From Bradyrhizobium sp. WD16 (GTDB taxonomy: Bacteria; Pseudomonadota; Alphaproteobacteria; Rhizobiales; Xanthobacteraceae): a stretch of DNA of 64,000 nt. Shown here piece after piece: positions 1 to 9,320 of this stretch (position 1 is its first letter; the number at the start of each line of letters is the position of its first letter). Position numbers and translations under genes: made by a program. The notes beneath the pieces are model-generated. The model was given only the letters and a program-made list of their open reading frames with translations. It did not search any database and was not told the DNA's origin. Location: the NCBI RefSeq assembly GCF_024181725.1, contig NZ_CP028908.1:124001-188000 (forward strand), read 5' to 3'.

Positions 1-1
1 G

Positions 2-457
2 ATCCCCTCGCTGCGGCGCTATGCGCGGGCGCTCGCCCGCGACCGCGATCTCGCCGACGACCTGGTCCAGGACACACTGGTGCGCGCACTGCGCTCCGAG
101 CGCCTGTTCATCGGCGGCGACCTGCGGAGCTGGCTCTATACCATCCTGACCAATCTCAATCGCAACCGGCGCCGCTCGCTGGCCCGTCGCCCGGTCTTCA
201 CCGTGCTCGGCGACGGCCCCGCGGAGGCCAGCGGCACCGAGGCCGAGAGCCGCGACATCGCTGCCGCGCTGGCGTCGCTCGCCGAAGACCAGCGCGCGGT
301 GTTGCTGCTGGTGGTGCTGGAAGGGCTGAGCTACCGCGAGGTCGCCGACATCCAGGGCGTGCCCATCGGCACGGTGATGTCGCGCCTCGCCCGCGCCCGC
401 GCCCATGTCAGATCCTGCCTCGACGGCGAGCGTCCGGCATTGCGGCGGGTGAAATGA
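2..457 (+). CDS. ECF-type RNA polymerase sigma factor, 5' end cut by the window
   Basis: The reading frame is open from the first bases, so the start lies outside the window; 151 residues remain. The first 55 or so residues look like sigma region 2 (RDRDLADDLVQDTLVRAL, then the tryptophan-containing LRSWLYTILTN). Residues about 85-140 are a sigma-70 region 4 helix-turn-helix (LSYREVADIQGVPIGTVMSR). There is no region 3, as in extracytoplasmic-function sigma factors. A membrane anti-sigma factor follows 42 bp downstream on the same strand, the usual pairing, so it probably drives an envelope or redox stress regulon and its own operon. The stimulus cannot be read from the sequence. Confidence 0.93.
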   Translation: MPSLRRYARALARDRDLADDLVQDTLVRALRSERLFIGGDLRSWLYTILTNLNRNRRRSLARRPVFTVLGDGPAEASGTEAESRDIAAALASLAEDQRAVLLLVVLEGLSYREVADIQGVPIGTVMSRLARARAHVRSCLDGERPALRRVK

Positions 458-499
458 CACGAAGATGGATACGAGCATGAGACAGCAAGGAGACCGGCG

Positions 500-1264
500 A
501 TGAGCGAACGCGACATCCCCGTCACCGAGGACGAATTGCACGCCTTCGTCGACGGCGAATTGCCCGCAGAGCGCAGAACCGCCGTCGAGGCCTGGCTTTC
601 GAACCATGCCGAGGATGCCGATCGGGTCCGCGCCTGGCGCGTGATAGGCGAGGAGTTGCACCGGCGTTTCGATGCCGTCGCCGATGAGGTGGTGCCGCGG
701 CGGCTCGATCCAGAGCGGCTGGTATGGCGCTCGCGACGCCGGCTGTGGGCTGCGGTCGCCGCAGCGGCCCTCGCCTTCGTGGTCGGCAGCGGCGCCGGGT
801 GGATGGCGCGTAACGCAGTCGCCGGCAGCATCCGTCCCTTGGAGATGCTGCGCGAGGAGGCCGTCACCGCCCATAATCTCTATACTGGCGAGGCACGGCA
901 TCCGATCGAGGTCGGCGGACATGAGGATCACCTGTTGCCGTGGCTGTCCAAACGCGTCGGCACCACGCTGCGCCCGCCGGACCTCACGGCCTTCGGATTC
1001 AGGCTCCTCGGCGGCCGGCTGCTGCCGGGCCCGAGCGCGCCGGCGGCGCTGTTCATGTACGAGAGCGCTTCGGGCGAGCGGGTGACGCTCTATTGCACGC
1101 CGCTGAAGACGACGTCGACGTCGCCGAGCTACAAGAACGCCGGTGCCACCGGTTCGGTGGAATGGACGCAGGACGATTACGGCTGGGTGGTCAGCGGCCC
1201 GTCCGACCGGGAACAATTGAAGATGGTGGCAAAGGCGGCCTATTCGCAGATCGAGACGCGGTGA
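500..1264 (+). CDS. Transmembrane anti-sigma factor
   Basis: The protein has 254 residues. The acidic N-terminal segment (EDELHAFVDGELP, residues 10-22) is the usual opening of alphaproteobacterial anti-sigma factors. A single membrane segment lies at about residues 82-102 and a periplasmic domain of about 150 residues follows. The N-terminal part should hold the upstream ECF sigma factor at the inner membrane until a signal releases it. The start is supported by an AAGGAGA-type ribosome site just upstream. No zinc-binding HxxxCxxC motif is visible, so it is not a ZAS-type anti-sigma. The periplasmic part is not otherwise recognisable. Confidence 0.88.
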   Translation: MSERDIPVTEDELHAFVDGELPAERRTAVEAWLSNHAEDADRVRAWRVIGEELHRRFDAVADEVVPRRLDPERLVWRSRRRLWAAVAAAALAFVVGSGAGWMARNAVAGSIRPLEMLREEAVTAHNLYTGEARHPIEVGGHEDHLLPWLSKRVGTTLRPPDLTAFGFRLLGGRLLPGPSAPAALFMYESASGERVTLYCTPLKTTSTSPSYKNAGATGSVEWTQDDYGWVVSGPSDREQLKMVAKAAYSQIETR

Positions 1265-1429
1265 ACGGCGCGAGCGGCGGCGATCATTCGGCCCACACCT
1301 GCATGGCGCGACCAGCACGCGCGGAACGATTCCGCGACCGCCTCCATTATCGTGGCAAGACCCGTTCCACCCTGTTTCCGAAGTTCGTGTAAGAGGTCGC
1401 CGCGATGTTGCATGAACTTCGAAAAGCGG

Positions 1430-1655
1430 GCACTGACGCTCGTACGACGAATTCGCTGCAATGCTGATACGAGCGTCAGATCCACCGCACTAGTGTCCTG
1501 TCTCGAATTACCGCCCCATTTGCCTCACGCTCGCACGGTAATTCGGAGACATAAAGGACACTAGCAAAATCAAAAAGCTAGTGTGGCTTATGTCTCGCAA
1601 TTGCCTACAGGGGCTTGCCGCAAAGGGCATAGGCAATTGCGAGACGCCGCACTAG
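1430..1655. repeat. Twin-hairpin element locus 1: truncated C hairpin, then A-B unit
   Basis: Three palindromes lie in a row between convergent genes. C (1430-1493) lacks its left outer arm. A is 1490-1564 and shares CTAG with C. A 13-bp spacer follows, then B at 1578-1655. A and B begin with CTAGTG and end with CACTAG. Arms are long: A pairs around CGAATTACCG/CGGTAATTCG and B around TCGCAATTGCCTA/TAGGCAATTGCGA. The A-B order is the inverse of the B-A order at 5751 and 47174. The remaining bases up to 1930 show no convincing gene. Confidence 0.9.
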
Positions 1656-1930
1656 AGACAACACCGTCATGGTTCCAGTCGCCGCGAAGGATCACCGGGC
1701 CGAAGGGCCCCTCAGCCCGCGTCGCCGACAGCATCGCGGTGGAGATCATGGCCGACCTCGCGACGCGGCTCGAGCGGCATCAACGCAAACGCGCAACCGG
1801 GCGTAGCACAGTCGAGCACACCGAAATTGCGAAGCACGACGCCGGCCCGGCGCCCGGGGCTACATCAGACAGTGCCCGGTCGGGAATCGGCGATCAGCTG
1901 ATCAATTGAAACACACCGCGCAGGCTGGCC

Positions 1931-2287
1931 TCAGCGCAGCCGGCCGGTGTCTCGCTGGGCGGCGAGCCAGGCCGAGAGCGGCTGCGACTGCCCCTTGCCG
2001 CCGCCCTTCTTGCCGGCAGCGGACTTGCCGCCGTTAGACTTTCCCGCGGGAGACTTCGCAGACATGCCCACACTCTTCGCCTTCGCCCGCTTGGGCGACG
2101 GTTCTGGTGGATGCGCGGCCTCTTGCGCCTCCTTGGCGAGGCGCAGCGCCCGCAATCGTTCCATGTTCTGGCGGACGGCGATGGCGCGAGCTTCCTGCTC
2201 AGCAATCGCCTGGGCGCCCTCTTCGGACGCGATCTTACGTTTTTCGAGACGGGCGAGATGGGCGGGGCTGACGGTTTTACTGCTCAT
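1931..2287 (-). CDS. Small charged, lysine/alanine-rich protein of unknown function
   Basis: The protein has 118 residues. The first 65 are highly charged and predicted helical (HLARLEKRKIASEEGAQAIA). A low-complexity basic Lys/Gly/Ser/Ala tail at about residues 75-100 recalls histone-H1-like or nucleic-acid-binding tails. It ends with QPLSAWLAAQRDTGRL. I see no signal peptide or membrane segment. It lies 113 bp downstream of the J-domain gene on the same strand and may be co-transcribed. I do not recognise a named family; a nucleoid-associated or RNA-binding role is only a guess from composition. Confidence 0.6.
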   Translation of the reverse strand: MSSKTVSPAHLARLEKRKIASEEGAQAIAEQEARAIAVRQNMERLRALRLAKEAQEAAHPPEPSPKRAKAKSVGMSAKSPAGKSNGGKSAAGKKGGGKGQSQPLSAWLAAQRDTGRLR

Positions 2288-2400
2288 TTGTTATATATAG
2301 ACATTTCCTGGCTGTTTTCTACCCGCCGGCGCGACTTGCGCCCATTCCGGGTTAAGTCGAAACGGGGCGGACAGCGCGACCGGCTGATTGCGCGACGTCG

Positions 2401-3351
2401 TTATTCCATGCCGCTGCGCGGATTATACGGGTGCTGGCTGCGCCACTTCTCCATCAGAGCCTCGAGCTCCGCATTGGCGCCGTCGGGCAGCGCGATCCGC
2501 ACGGTGACGTAGAGGTCACCAGCGACGGAGCGCGGCTTCTGCAGCCCCTTGCCCTTGAGTCGGAAGGTGCGACCGCTGGTGGTGTTCTTCGGAATCGACA
2601 GCTCCACGACCCCTCCCAGCGTCGGAACCCGGACCTTGCCGCCGAGGACCGCCTCATAAAGCGTGATCGGCAGGTCCAGCCTGATGTCCTGGCCATCGAT
2701 CTTGAACAGCGGATGCGGGGCGATGTTGAGGGTAATCAGCACGTCGCCAGGCGGATGGCCCGGAGCGTTTTCGCCCTGCCCCTTGAGCCGGATCTGCTGC
2801 CCGGAGGTGACCCCTTTGGGGATCCGGACGTCGAGTTCCTTGCCGGTGGGCAAGCGCACCCGCTTTTCGCCGCCGTGGACGCTCTCCTCGAGAGAGACAT
2901 TCATCGACACGTTGAGGTCGAGGTCGACGCCGCCGAACGGGGTCTCATAGTCGAAACCCCGCGGCCCCCCTGCGCCACCACGGGCCGCGCCGCCAAACAT
3001 GCTGGCGAGAACGTCCTCGAAGGCACCAGCGCCGGCACCACCGCCTGAATTGCGGAAACTGTAATCGAAGCCACCTGGCGCGGCCCCCGGACGGCCTGCC
3101 CGACCGCCCGGAAAGCCCTGGAAACGCGGCTTGCCCTCGGCGTCGATCTCGCCGCGGTCGAACTGCCTGCGCTTCTCCTCATCGCCCAGGATCTCGTTAG
3201 CCGAATTGACCTCGGCAAAACGCGCGGCGGCTTTGGGGTCATCCTTGTTGGCATCGGGGTGATGCTTCTTGGCGAGCTTGCGAAACGCGCCCTTGATCTC
3301 GGCAGCGCTGGCGTTCCGCTTCACCCCCAGGACCTCGTAGGGGTCGCGCAT
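2401..3351 (-). CDS. J-domain co-chaperone, CbpA/DnaJ class B type
   Basis: The protein has 316 residues. The N-terminal J domain (about 1-70) has the HPD tripeptide at residues 31-33, which stimulates DnaK ATPase. A glycine-rich linker follows (about 75-130), then the paired beta-barrel client-binding domains (from about 145, with LNVSMNVSLEESVHG). The CxxCxGxG zinc-finger repeats of canonical DnaJ are absent, making it CbpA-like. It would act in the cytosol with DnaK on protein folding or nucleoid stress. It reads away from the lipoprotein gene and has its own upstream region. Confidence 0.93.
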   Translation of the reverse strand: MRDPYEVLGVKRNASAAEIKGAFRKLAKKHHPDANKDDPKAAARFAEVNSANEILGDEEKRRQFDRGEIDAEGKPRFQGFPGGRAGRPGAAPGGFDYSFRNSGGGAGAGAFEDVLASMFGGAARGGAGGPRGFDYETPFGGVDLDLNVSMNVSLEESVHGGEKRVRLPTGKELDVRIPKGVTSGQQIRLKGQGENAPGHPPGDVLITLNIAPHPLFKIDGQDIRLDLPITLYEAVLGGKVRVPTLGGVVELSIPKNTTSGRTFRLKGKGLQKPRSVAGDLYVTVRIALPDGANAELEALMEKWRSQHPYNPRSGME

Positions 3352-3503
3352 CCGTCGTCATCTCCTTTTCGGAAAGCAGTGTCATACTCTAGAATCGAGG
3401 ACACTGCATTGCCCCTGGAATCAGGGTCATTGCTCTGGGTTATCTGGGAGGTCCGTGGCATTTTTGCAACTATGGCTACGGCGCCCGACAGACATCCCGC
3501 CGG

Positions 3504-4001
3504 TCAGCTTCGTTTCCACGGCCGCAACGCGCGGATTTCCCACCGGCCCTTCTCGCCGCGACAGGCCTCCCCCTGCAACCAGGTCTCAGACTGACCTCGA
3601 ACATAGCTCGCCAGGAAATCGCGGCAGATTCGGCCCTCGGAGGTGTAGGCGCTGGCCAGCGGGGTCACCGAGCCGCGGGCGCCGGTCTTCGGGTTTTCCC
3701 ACGGCTGGCTCGCATCCCTGCCGCCGCGGGTGAGCACGTCGGAGGCTGCCGTGCGGGCGAAGGCGAGATCGCTCTCGGTCGGGACGTCCTCCCTCTGCGC
3801 CACCGGGGTGATCGAGCCGGTGACGTCGTCGTCCTTCATCGCCGCATAGGTCTCGCCCATCCTGAAGGAGCAGCCGGCACAGCCGAGCGCGATCAGCAGC
3901 ACACCCGTCGCGGTCGATAGGCTAGCGCCTCGCCATCGCCTATATAGGGCCGGAACAGCTCCGCTCGTCGGTGGCCGATGCAACACAGGTACTCCTGACA
4001 A
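3504..4001 (-). CDS. Putative RT0821/Lpp0805-type surface lipoprotein
   Basis: The frame gives up to 165 residues. A hydrophobic stretch ([12 protein letters not shown]) resembles a lipoprotein signal with its cysteine. The mature part contains the DDDVTGSIT segment and ends with [11 protein letters not shown]...[19 protein letters not shown], a pattern I associate with RT0821/Lpp0805-like surface proteins of alphaproteobacteria. The start is uncertain: the longest frame uses TTG at 4001 and overlaps the pdxH start, and no ATG lies in frame before the signal, so translation may begin at a GTG/TTG nearer 3920. Divergent from pdxH, so they probably share a regulatory region. Likely in the outer membrane or periplasm; role unknown. 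Confidence 0.7.
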   Translation of the reverse strand: MSGVPVLHRPPTSGAVPALYRRWRGASLSTATGVLLIALGCAGCSFRMGETYAAMKDDDVTGSITPVAQREDVPTESDLAFARTAASDVLTRGGRDASQPWENPKTGARGSVTPLASAYTSEGRICRDFLASYVRGQSETWLQGEACRGEKGRWEIRALRPWKRS

Positions 4002-4642
4002 TGCCAGACTCTGCGAACATGGAACACCAGGCCCGGTTAACGTCCGGTGATTTTACGGCTGCGGATGAACCACTGGCGCTTTTCGCGGAGTGGCTGAAAG
4101 AGGCTGGAGCCTCCGAGCCGAACGACCCGAACGCCATGGCGCTGGCAACAGTCGATGCCGACGGCTTGCCGGACGTGCGCATGGTGCTGCTCAAGGGGTT
4201 CGACGCCGCGGGTTTCGTCTTCTATACCCACCTGGCGAGCCAGAAAGGGCGCGAACTGGCGGCCACTCCCAAGGCGGCCGCGGTCTTTCACTGGAAGTCG
4301 TTGCGCCGCCAGGTCCGCCTTCGCGGCACCGTGACGCAGGTCAGCGATGCCGAGGCCGACGTCTATTTCGCCACAAGGCCGCGCCAGGCCCAGATCGGCG
4401 CCTGGGCAAGCAGACAGTCCCAGCCGCTGGAGAGCCGCTTCGCTTTCGAGCAGGCCATCGCCCGTGAGGCCGCCCGTCATCTGATCGGCGAGGTGCCGCG
4501 GCCGCCGGGCTGGAGCGGTTATCGGATTGCGCCCCTCGCTATCGAATTCTGGCATGATCGGCCTTTCCGGCTGCACGACCGAGTCGTCTTCCAGCGCGAG
4601 AATACCGGCGCCGCCTGGGCCAAGACGCGGCTCTACCCCTGA
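4001..4642 (+). CDS. pdxH: Pyridoxamine 5'-phosphate oxidase
   Basis: FMN enzyme that oxidises pyridoxamine or pyridoxine 5'-phosphate to pyridoxal 5'-phosphate. From the ATG at 4001 it has 213 residues, the usual family length; the ATG at 4019 would give 207. Family signatures are the FMN-binding stretch [12 protein letters not shown] followed by [15 protein letters not shown], the segment [13 protein letters not shown], and the conserved end ([17 protein letters not shown], then TRLYP). The SDR gene starts 26 bp downstream on the same strand, probably one transcript. Confidence 0.96.
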   Translation: MPDSANMEHQARLTSGDFTAADEPLALFAEWLKEAGASEPNDPNAMALATVDADGLPDVRMVLLKGFDAAGFVFYTHLASQKGRELAATPKAAAVFHWKSLRRQVRLRGTVTQVSDAEADVYFATRPRQAQIGAWASRQSQPLESRFAFEQAIAREAARHLIGEVPRPPGWSGYRIAPLAIEFWHDRPFRLHDRVVFQRENTGAAWAKTRLYP

Positions 4643-4668
4643 CCGCCGAACGAGATAAGGACGCGCCA

Positions 4669-5424
4669 ATGCCCCATTCCGCCACCAACCAGCAGCGCCG
4701 TACGCTGCTCCTGACCGGCGCGAGCCGCGGCATTGGCCATGCCACGGTAATCCGCTTCTCCAGCGCCGGCTGGCGCGTCATCACCTGTTCGCGCCATCCC
4801 TTCCCGGAGCAGTGCCCCTGGGATGCCGGCCCCGAGGACCACATCCAGGTCGATCTCGCCGATCCCGACAACACCATCGAGGCGATCCGCGAGATCCGCT
4901 CGCGCCTCGACACCGGCGAGTTGCATGCCCTCGTCAACAACGCGGCGATCTCGCCCAAAGCCGAGGGCGGCGGCCGGCTCGGCACCATGGATACCGATAT
5001 GGAGACCTGGGCCAAGGTGTTTCGCGTCAACTTCATGGCGCCGATCATGCTGGCGCGCGGCCTGATCAACGAATTGAAACGGGCCAAGGGCTCCGTGGTG
5101 AATGTCACCTCGATCGCCGGCTCGCGCGTCCATCCCTTCGCCGGCTCGGCCTACGCCACGTCGAAGGCGGCGCTTGCGTCGCTGACGCGGGAAATGGCGC
5201 ATGACTTCGCCCGCCAGGGCGTGCGGGTCAATGCCATCGCGCCGGGGGAGATCGACACCTCGATCCTGTCGCCGGGCACCGAAAAAATCGTCGAGAGCCA
5301 GATCCCGATGCAGCGCCTCGGCACACCGGACGAGGTCGCCAAGATCATCTATGTGCTGTGCACCGAGACCTCGTCCTACGTGAATGGCGCGGAAATTCAC
5401 ATCAACGGTGGCCAGCACGTGTGA
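4669..5424 (+). CDS. SDR-family NAD(P)-dependent oxidoreductase
   Basis: The protein has 251 residues in a classical short-chain dehydrogenase fold. It has the nucleotide-binding TGASRGIG (16-23), the NNAA motif (90-93), a catalytic serine in NVTSIAGS (145-152), and the YxxxK pair Y162/K166. The C-terminal segment (EVAKIIYVLCTETSSYVNGAE...NGGQHV) is typical of the FabG-like branch. The substrate cannot be deduced. It probably shares a transcript with pdxH, a conserved-looking pairing that does not by itself imply a B6 role. Confidence 0.93.
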   Translation: MPHSATNQQRRTLLLTGASRGIGHATVIRFSSAGWRVITCSRHPFPEQCPWDAGPEDHIQVDLADPDNTIEAIREIRSRLDTGELHALVNNAAISPKAEGGGRLGTMDTDMETWAKVFRVNFMAPIMLARGLINELKRAKGSVVNVTSIAGSRVHPFAGSAYATSKAALASLTREMAHDFARQGVRVNAIAPGEIDTSILSPGTEKIVESQIPMQRLGTPDEVAKIIYVLCTETSSYVNGAEIHINGGQHV

Positions 5425-5604
5425 AGCGAACTGCCTGCCGCAGATTGCGCGGGCGTTCGCCGAGGCCGGGCTCTATTCCCGGCCGTTCATGCCTTCTCTT
5501 CGCTGAAATGCTGCCAATTGGTGGATGCCCGCGACAAGCTCGGAGTTTTTGCCAGCGGCTTTAGATCTGCATCTCAGGACGAATGAAACGCCCGTCGCCC
5601 GATC

Positions 5605-5917
5605 GTCCCGGTTCCAACGTTCGTATCCCTTGCAGCGAGTACTCATACGAACGTCAGAACCAAAGGGACACTGGCATAGTTATGATTCTAGTGCCGTTTT
5701 CCCGCGACCGGATACCGCCTCGCTCGAAGAAAACGCGTCAAAACAAAAACCTAGTGTGGCGTCTCGCAATTGCCTACTGCCTTTGCGGCAAGCCTCTCGT
5801 AGGCAATTGCGAGACATAAGCCACACTAGCACTTTGATTTTACTAGTGTCCCTATGTCTCCGAATTACCGTGCGAGGGTGAGGCAAATGGGGCGGTAATT
5901 CGGAGACAGGACACTAG
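5605..5917. repeat. Twin-hairpin element locus 2: D, inserted common Bradyrhizobium-type repeat, B-A unit
   Basis: D hairpin (5605-5674, left CTAG lost) is followed by the usual spacer. The slot normally held by C then contains a different repeat (about 5692-5750: TTTTCCCGCG... AAAACGCGTCAAAACAAAAA). B (5751-5829), a 13-bp spacer and A (5843-5917) follow. The outer CTAG of A supplies the stop codon of the convergent CorA gene. B and A are near-perfect palindromes. The neighbouring 5425-5604 shows nothing recognisable. Confidence 0.9.
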
Positions 5918-6891
5918 AGCCATCTCTTCCACTTGAAGAAGACATAAGGCAGCACCGCCGCGAGCACCATGGCGATCAGCGCCACGGGATAGCCGTGCTG
6001 CCACTCGAGTTCGGGCATCACCTTGAAGTTCATGCCGTAGATCGAGGCGATCAGAGTCGGCGGCATCAACACCACCGCCATCACCGAGAACAGCTTGATG
6101 ATATTGTTCTGCTCGAGGTTGACGACGCCGAGCATGGCATCGAGCACGAACTGGATCTTATTCGCCAGATAGGAGGCGTGGTCGGTCAGAGACTGGACGT
6201 CGCGCTGCAGCGTCTTGAACGCGGCCTTTTGCTCCTTGCTCCAGCGACCGCTTTCGGCGGTTTCCACCGCGACGAAGGAGATCAGGCGGCCGATCGACAC
6301 CAGGCTCTCGCGCACCTTCGAGACAAGATCGCCCTTCTTGCCGATGATCCGCAGGATCTGCGAATAGCTGCGGGCATGGCCACGATCGGCGGCAGGCTCG
6401 AAGATCGTGCTGCTGACACTGTCGACGTCCGCGCCGGCGCGCTCGAGAATGTCGGCGGTGCGATCGACCACAGCGTCGAGCAGGTCGATCAGGATGGCTT
6501 CGCCGGTGATGTTGGCCGGGCAGCCGCGGGCGAGCTTGGCCGGCACCAGCAGGAAGGGCTTGGGCTCGTCATAGCGGACAGTCACGAGACGGTGGGCGGC
6601 GAGGATGAAGGACACCGGCGTGGTGCGCGGCACGGCGGAATCGGCCGCGCACATCAGCGTCGCGGTCATGTAGCGGGCGCCATTCTCGACATAGAGCCGG
6701 CTTGAGATCTCGATCTCCTGCATGTCCTCGCGGGTCGGAATCTCGATGCCGACAAGGTGCTCCACGGCCTTGTCCTCGACGGAGCTCGGGGACTTGAGGT
6801 CAATCCAGACGGCCTCGCTCGGCAAAGCATCGAGGCTCGGATTGTCGAGTTTGGTGAGCGTAGCACCTGTCGGCACGAAGGCATTCAACAT
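5914..6891 (-). CDS. corA: CorA-family Mg2+/Co2+ transporter
   Basis: From the ATG at 6891 (GGAGGAG ribosome site) the protein has 325 residues, the normal CorA length; in-frame sequence further upstream has no family similarity. A long cytoplasmic alpha/beta and helical domain leads to two C-terminal membrane helices. The pore signature GMN is in SIYGMNFKVMPELEW, followed by the last helix (YPVALIAMVLAAVLPYVFF) and a basic end. It should carry divalent cation flux across the inner membrane as a pentamer. The TAG stop is formed by the end of the adjacent hairpin element, so the natural C-terminus may have differed. Confidence 0.94.
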   Translation of the reverse strand: MLNAFVPTGATLTKLDNPSLDALPSEAVWIDLKSPSSVEDKAVEHLVGIEIPTREDMQEIEISSRLYVENGARYMTATLMCAADSAVPRTTPVSFILAAHRLVTVRYDEPKPFLLVPAKLARGCPANITGEAILIDLLDAVVDRTADILERAGADVDSVSSTIFEPAADRGHARSYSQILRIIGKKGDLVSKVRESLVSIGRLISFVAVETAESGRWSKEQKAAFKTLQRDVQSLTDHASYLANKIQFVLDAMLGVVNLEQNNIIKLFSVMAVVLMPPTLIASIYGMNFKVMPELEWQHGYPVALIAMVLAAVLPYVFFKWKRWL

Positions 6892-7236
6892 CAAGCGGCT
6901 CCTCCAGCCCCGGGTCCCGAAGAGGCCAGAACGCAAAACGCCGCGATTCGTGCAAGCGCCGCGCCCGCGGGGCGGCGGCCCCCGGACGCGGTTCTTGACC
7001 GGAACCTGCGACGACAGCATGACAGGGCTTCTCGATCGTCGCGGTTCTTGTCCGCCGGCCGGAGCAAGCGAGGCAGAAATGCCACAGGTCGACCGCTGCA
7101 TGGCAACAAAGCGGCGGAACCGCTGGAATTGTGGCACTAATTTGCGATAATCCTGACGTTGGAATCGGCGCGGCCCGCTTGAGGGCGGGTCCGCGGATTG
7201 TTGGTATGCCTTTGAGATTGGTTGGGAATTTTATCG

Positions 7237-7911
7237 ATGTCGCGCGCCTCTAAATTCGGGATACTCGCCGCCGGTCTCATGCTGGCTGGATGCATGCAGG
7301 CCACGACCTACGAAAAAACCTCGGAGGCCAATTTCAAGCCACGCGATAAGGAATACCTAGCCAAGGTCAGCTACCAGAAAACCCCGGTAGCCGAACCGTT
7401 CCGCCGCGCCATCGTCGAGTACCATCGCAAGGAAGCTCCGGGCTCGATCGTTGTCGATTCCGACAATCATTACCTCTATTACGTGCTCGATAGCGGCAGG
7501 GCGATCCGCTACGGCATCACCGTCGGCGAAGAGGCCATGGCGTGGTCGGGTGTCGCCAAGATCGGCTCCATGGCCGAGTGGCCGGCCTGGCATCCGACCA
7601 AGAGCGAGATCGAGCGTCTCGGCGTGCCGACCTTTGTGGCTGCCGGTCCCGACAATCCGATGGGCTCGCGGGCGATGTATCTCTATTCCGGCGGCAAGGA
7701 CACGCTGTTCCGGATCCACGGCACCAATCAGCCGGAATATATTGGCGCATCGATCTCGTCGGGCTGCATCCGCCTGACCAACGAGGACGCGATCGATCTC
7801 TACAACCGCGTCAAGGTCGGGACCGTGGTCGTGGTGCTGGAGCCCAAGCAGGGCGACTCGCCCTACAATTCCAAGATGGCGCTGCAGGGCAGCGGTGGAG
7901 CGGCCTACTGA
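7237..7911 (+). CDS. L,D-transpeptidase (YkuD) lipoprotein
   Basis: The start chosen is the ATG at 7237, giving 224 residues that open with a lipoprotein signal (lipobox LAGC at about 16-19). The YkuD catalytic domain spans about residues 70-205 and carries the signature HGTN...SISSGCIRL with its nucleophile cysteine near 178. Such enzymes make 3-3 cross-links in peptidoglycan or attach proteins to it in the periplasm. It stands alone, divergent from corA, and ends in an intrinsic terminator. Confidence 0.94.
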   Translation: MSRASKFGILAAGLMLAGCMQATTYEKTSEANFKPRDKEYLAKVSYQKTPVAEPFRRAIVEYHRKEAPGSIVVDSDNHYLYYVLDSGRAIRYGITVGEEAMAWSGVAKIGSMAEWPAWHPTKSEIERLGVPTFVAAGPDNPMGSRAMYLYSGGKDTLFRIHGTNQPEYIGASISSGCIRLTNEDAIDLYNRVKVGTVVVVLEPKQGDSPYNSKMALQGSGGAAY

Positions 7912-7935
7912 TTGCGCCGCGATAGATCGAGTTGA

Positions 7936-7962
7936 AAAACGCCGGGCTCGCCGGCGTTTTTT
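7936..7962 (+). terminator. Rho-independent terminator after the L,D-transpeptidase gene
   Basis: An inverted repeat AAAACGCCGG / CCGGCGTTTT with a five-base loop runs directly into a T run, 24 bp after the stop codon. It is the clearest intrinsic terminator in the window and would also work weakly in the opposite direction. Confidence 0.88.
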
Positions 7963-7985
7963 GGCAGCGCGAGAGTGCTGCGAAT

Positions 7986-8097
7986 GAATTCGCTGCAATG
8001 CTGATACGAGCGTCAGATCCACCGCACTAGGCGGGTTACGTCTCGCCATTGCCCGCGAGGACCTGGCGCAGAGGCGGCAGGTAATTGCGAGACGCCC
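7986..8097. repeat. Twin-hairpin element locus 3: half C plus decayed B
   Basis: The right half of a C hairpin (AATTCGCTGCAATGCTGATA then the right arm to CACTAG at 8030) has lost its left arm. It is followed by a decayed B hairpin in which both arms are still visible (GTCTCGCCATTGCC near 8040 and GGTAATTGCGAGAC near 8080-8092). It lies between convergent genes. Confidence 0.75.
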
Positions 8098-8124
8098 GGC
8101 GGCTTCCGGGGGGCCACTTCCCCA

Positions 8125-9153
8125 TCACCGCGCCTGCCGATGCGCAGTCCTGGCCCGGCGTCGCGGCTCGAGCGCTGGCTTCTTCGCCTCCGGCGCCGCT
8201 TCGGCGGGCGCGGCCTCGCCGTCGTTGACATCTGCCTCTCCTTCGCCGCCTTGCCTGTTGTCGGCTTCACCGGCGCCCTGGTTGCCCGCCTCCTGGCGCG
8301 GCGGCGCCTCGTCGGGGCGCGGCATCGGCAACAGCGCCACCACGGTCGGCAGCGGGTCGTAGACGCCCCACTGGCAGATCCGATAACCGCCCCGCCGCGC
8401 GGCGAGGTCGAGATGGATGTGATCCTCGTGATACCAATCGGAGCCAGGGCCGAGCACGGTATCAAAGCGGGCGCAGACCGAATGCAGCACTTCCTCGCGC
8501 ACCGCCCGCGGCTCATTGCGGTCAGTCAGTGCGACGAAGCGGCCATCGGCCAGCTTCAGCCCGCGGACGTCAAGCGCATTGGCCCGACCATGCTCGGACA
8601 ATTTCGCGCCACTGACCCGATTGCGGCCCCGACATTCGAATGAATCGAAGTTATCGAGTTCGCTAAGTGGCGAACCGAGTTCGCCCGCGACCTTTGTTAT
8701 ATCGCTGCGGATCCAGTCGGTGACCGCGGCCGCCATTTCACAGCGCAGGATCGCCGCAGGCTTGACCGCCACCTGGCGCCCGTCCGGCAGCACCACCGCC
8801 TCGAGGCGGACTAGGTCCTCACCACCACAAGCGCCGGGGCCGCGTATCGGTAGAATACTCGGCGCCACCGCGACGTCAGGGTTGAGGGCCTTGCGGCAGG
8901 CCGACACTTCGGGCGCAGCCTTGTCCGCCTCGGCGCCAGCCGGCGCCGTATTCGCCTCCTCCCCCTCGTTGTACTGCGGCACGGCCGCCGGTGCTCCTGC
9001 GGGACGCGGGCGCGGCAGCGGCACCGCGGCAAACGCCGCGGGAATGATGGCCGCCAGCAGCAGTGCTACCGAAAACTGTGCCAATGCCCTTTGGCCGCAG
9101 GACCTTAGGCGAGATGCCCATTTGCTGCGGTCCCGCGCCACGCTAAACTTCAT
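8125..9153 (-). CDS. Secreted extensin-like C-terminal domain protein
   Basis: From the ATG at 9153 the protein has 342 residues. It has a basic N-terminus and an export signal with a hydrophobic core (FSVALLLAAIIPAAFA). A proline-rich and acidic stretch follows, then an extensin-like C-terminal domain (about 85-265) with four or more cysteines and the metal-site-like motifs SEHGRANALDV and DWYHEDHIHLDL, which resemble D,D-peptidase (LAS) active sites. The last 80 residues are low-complexity Ala/Glu/Pro with a basic end. This family is widespread in alphaproteobacteria and probably acts on the cell wall in the periplasm; no reaction is certain. Confidence 0.85.
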   Translation of the reverse strand: MKFSVARDRSKWASRLRSCGQRALAQFSVALLLAAIIPAAFAAVPLPRPRPAGAPAAVPQYNEGEEANTAPAGAEADKAAPEVSACRKALNPDVAVAPSILPIRGPGACGGEDLVRLEAVVLPDGRQVAVKPAAILRCEMAAAVTDWIRSDITKVAGELGSPLSELDNFDSFECRGRNRVSGAKLSEHGRANALDVRGLKLADGRFVALTDRNEPRAVREEVLHSVCARFDTVLGPGSDWYHEDHIHLDLAARRGGYRICQWGVYDPLPTVVALLPMPRPDEAPPRQEAGNQGAGEADNRQGGEGEADVNDGEAAPAEAAPEAKKPALEPRRRARTAHRQAR

Positions 9154-9320
9154 GGCAATTCCCTCGGGTGCGCATAGCACGGCGGTGGGGTGTCGCGGCC
9201 CAGCTTTCGAGCCTTCCGCACGCCTCCCGCCTCTGTCGCAGGCAGGCATTGACCGGCTTCAAGGACGAGAACCGACCCGCCGGGGATAAAAGTGAATATT
9301 TTTTCAGGAGGAGACCTCGA

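Noticed and set aside
1656-1909. Plus-strand frame reaching 1909 with ADLATRLERHQRKRATG
   Set aside because: Its start is inside hairpin B and there is no independent ribosome site or recognisable product.
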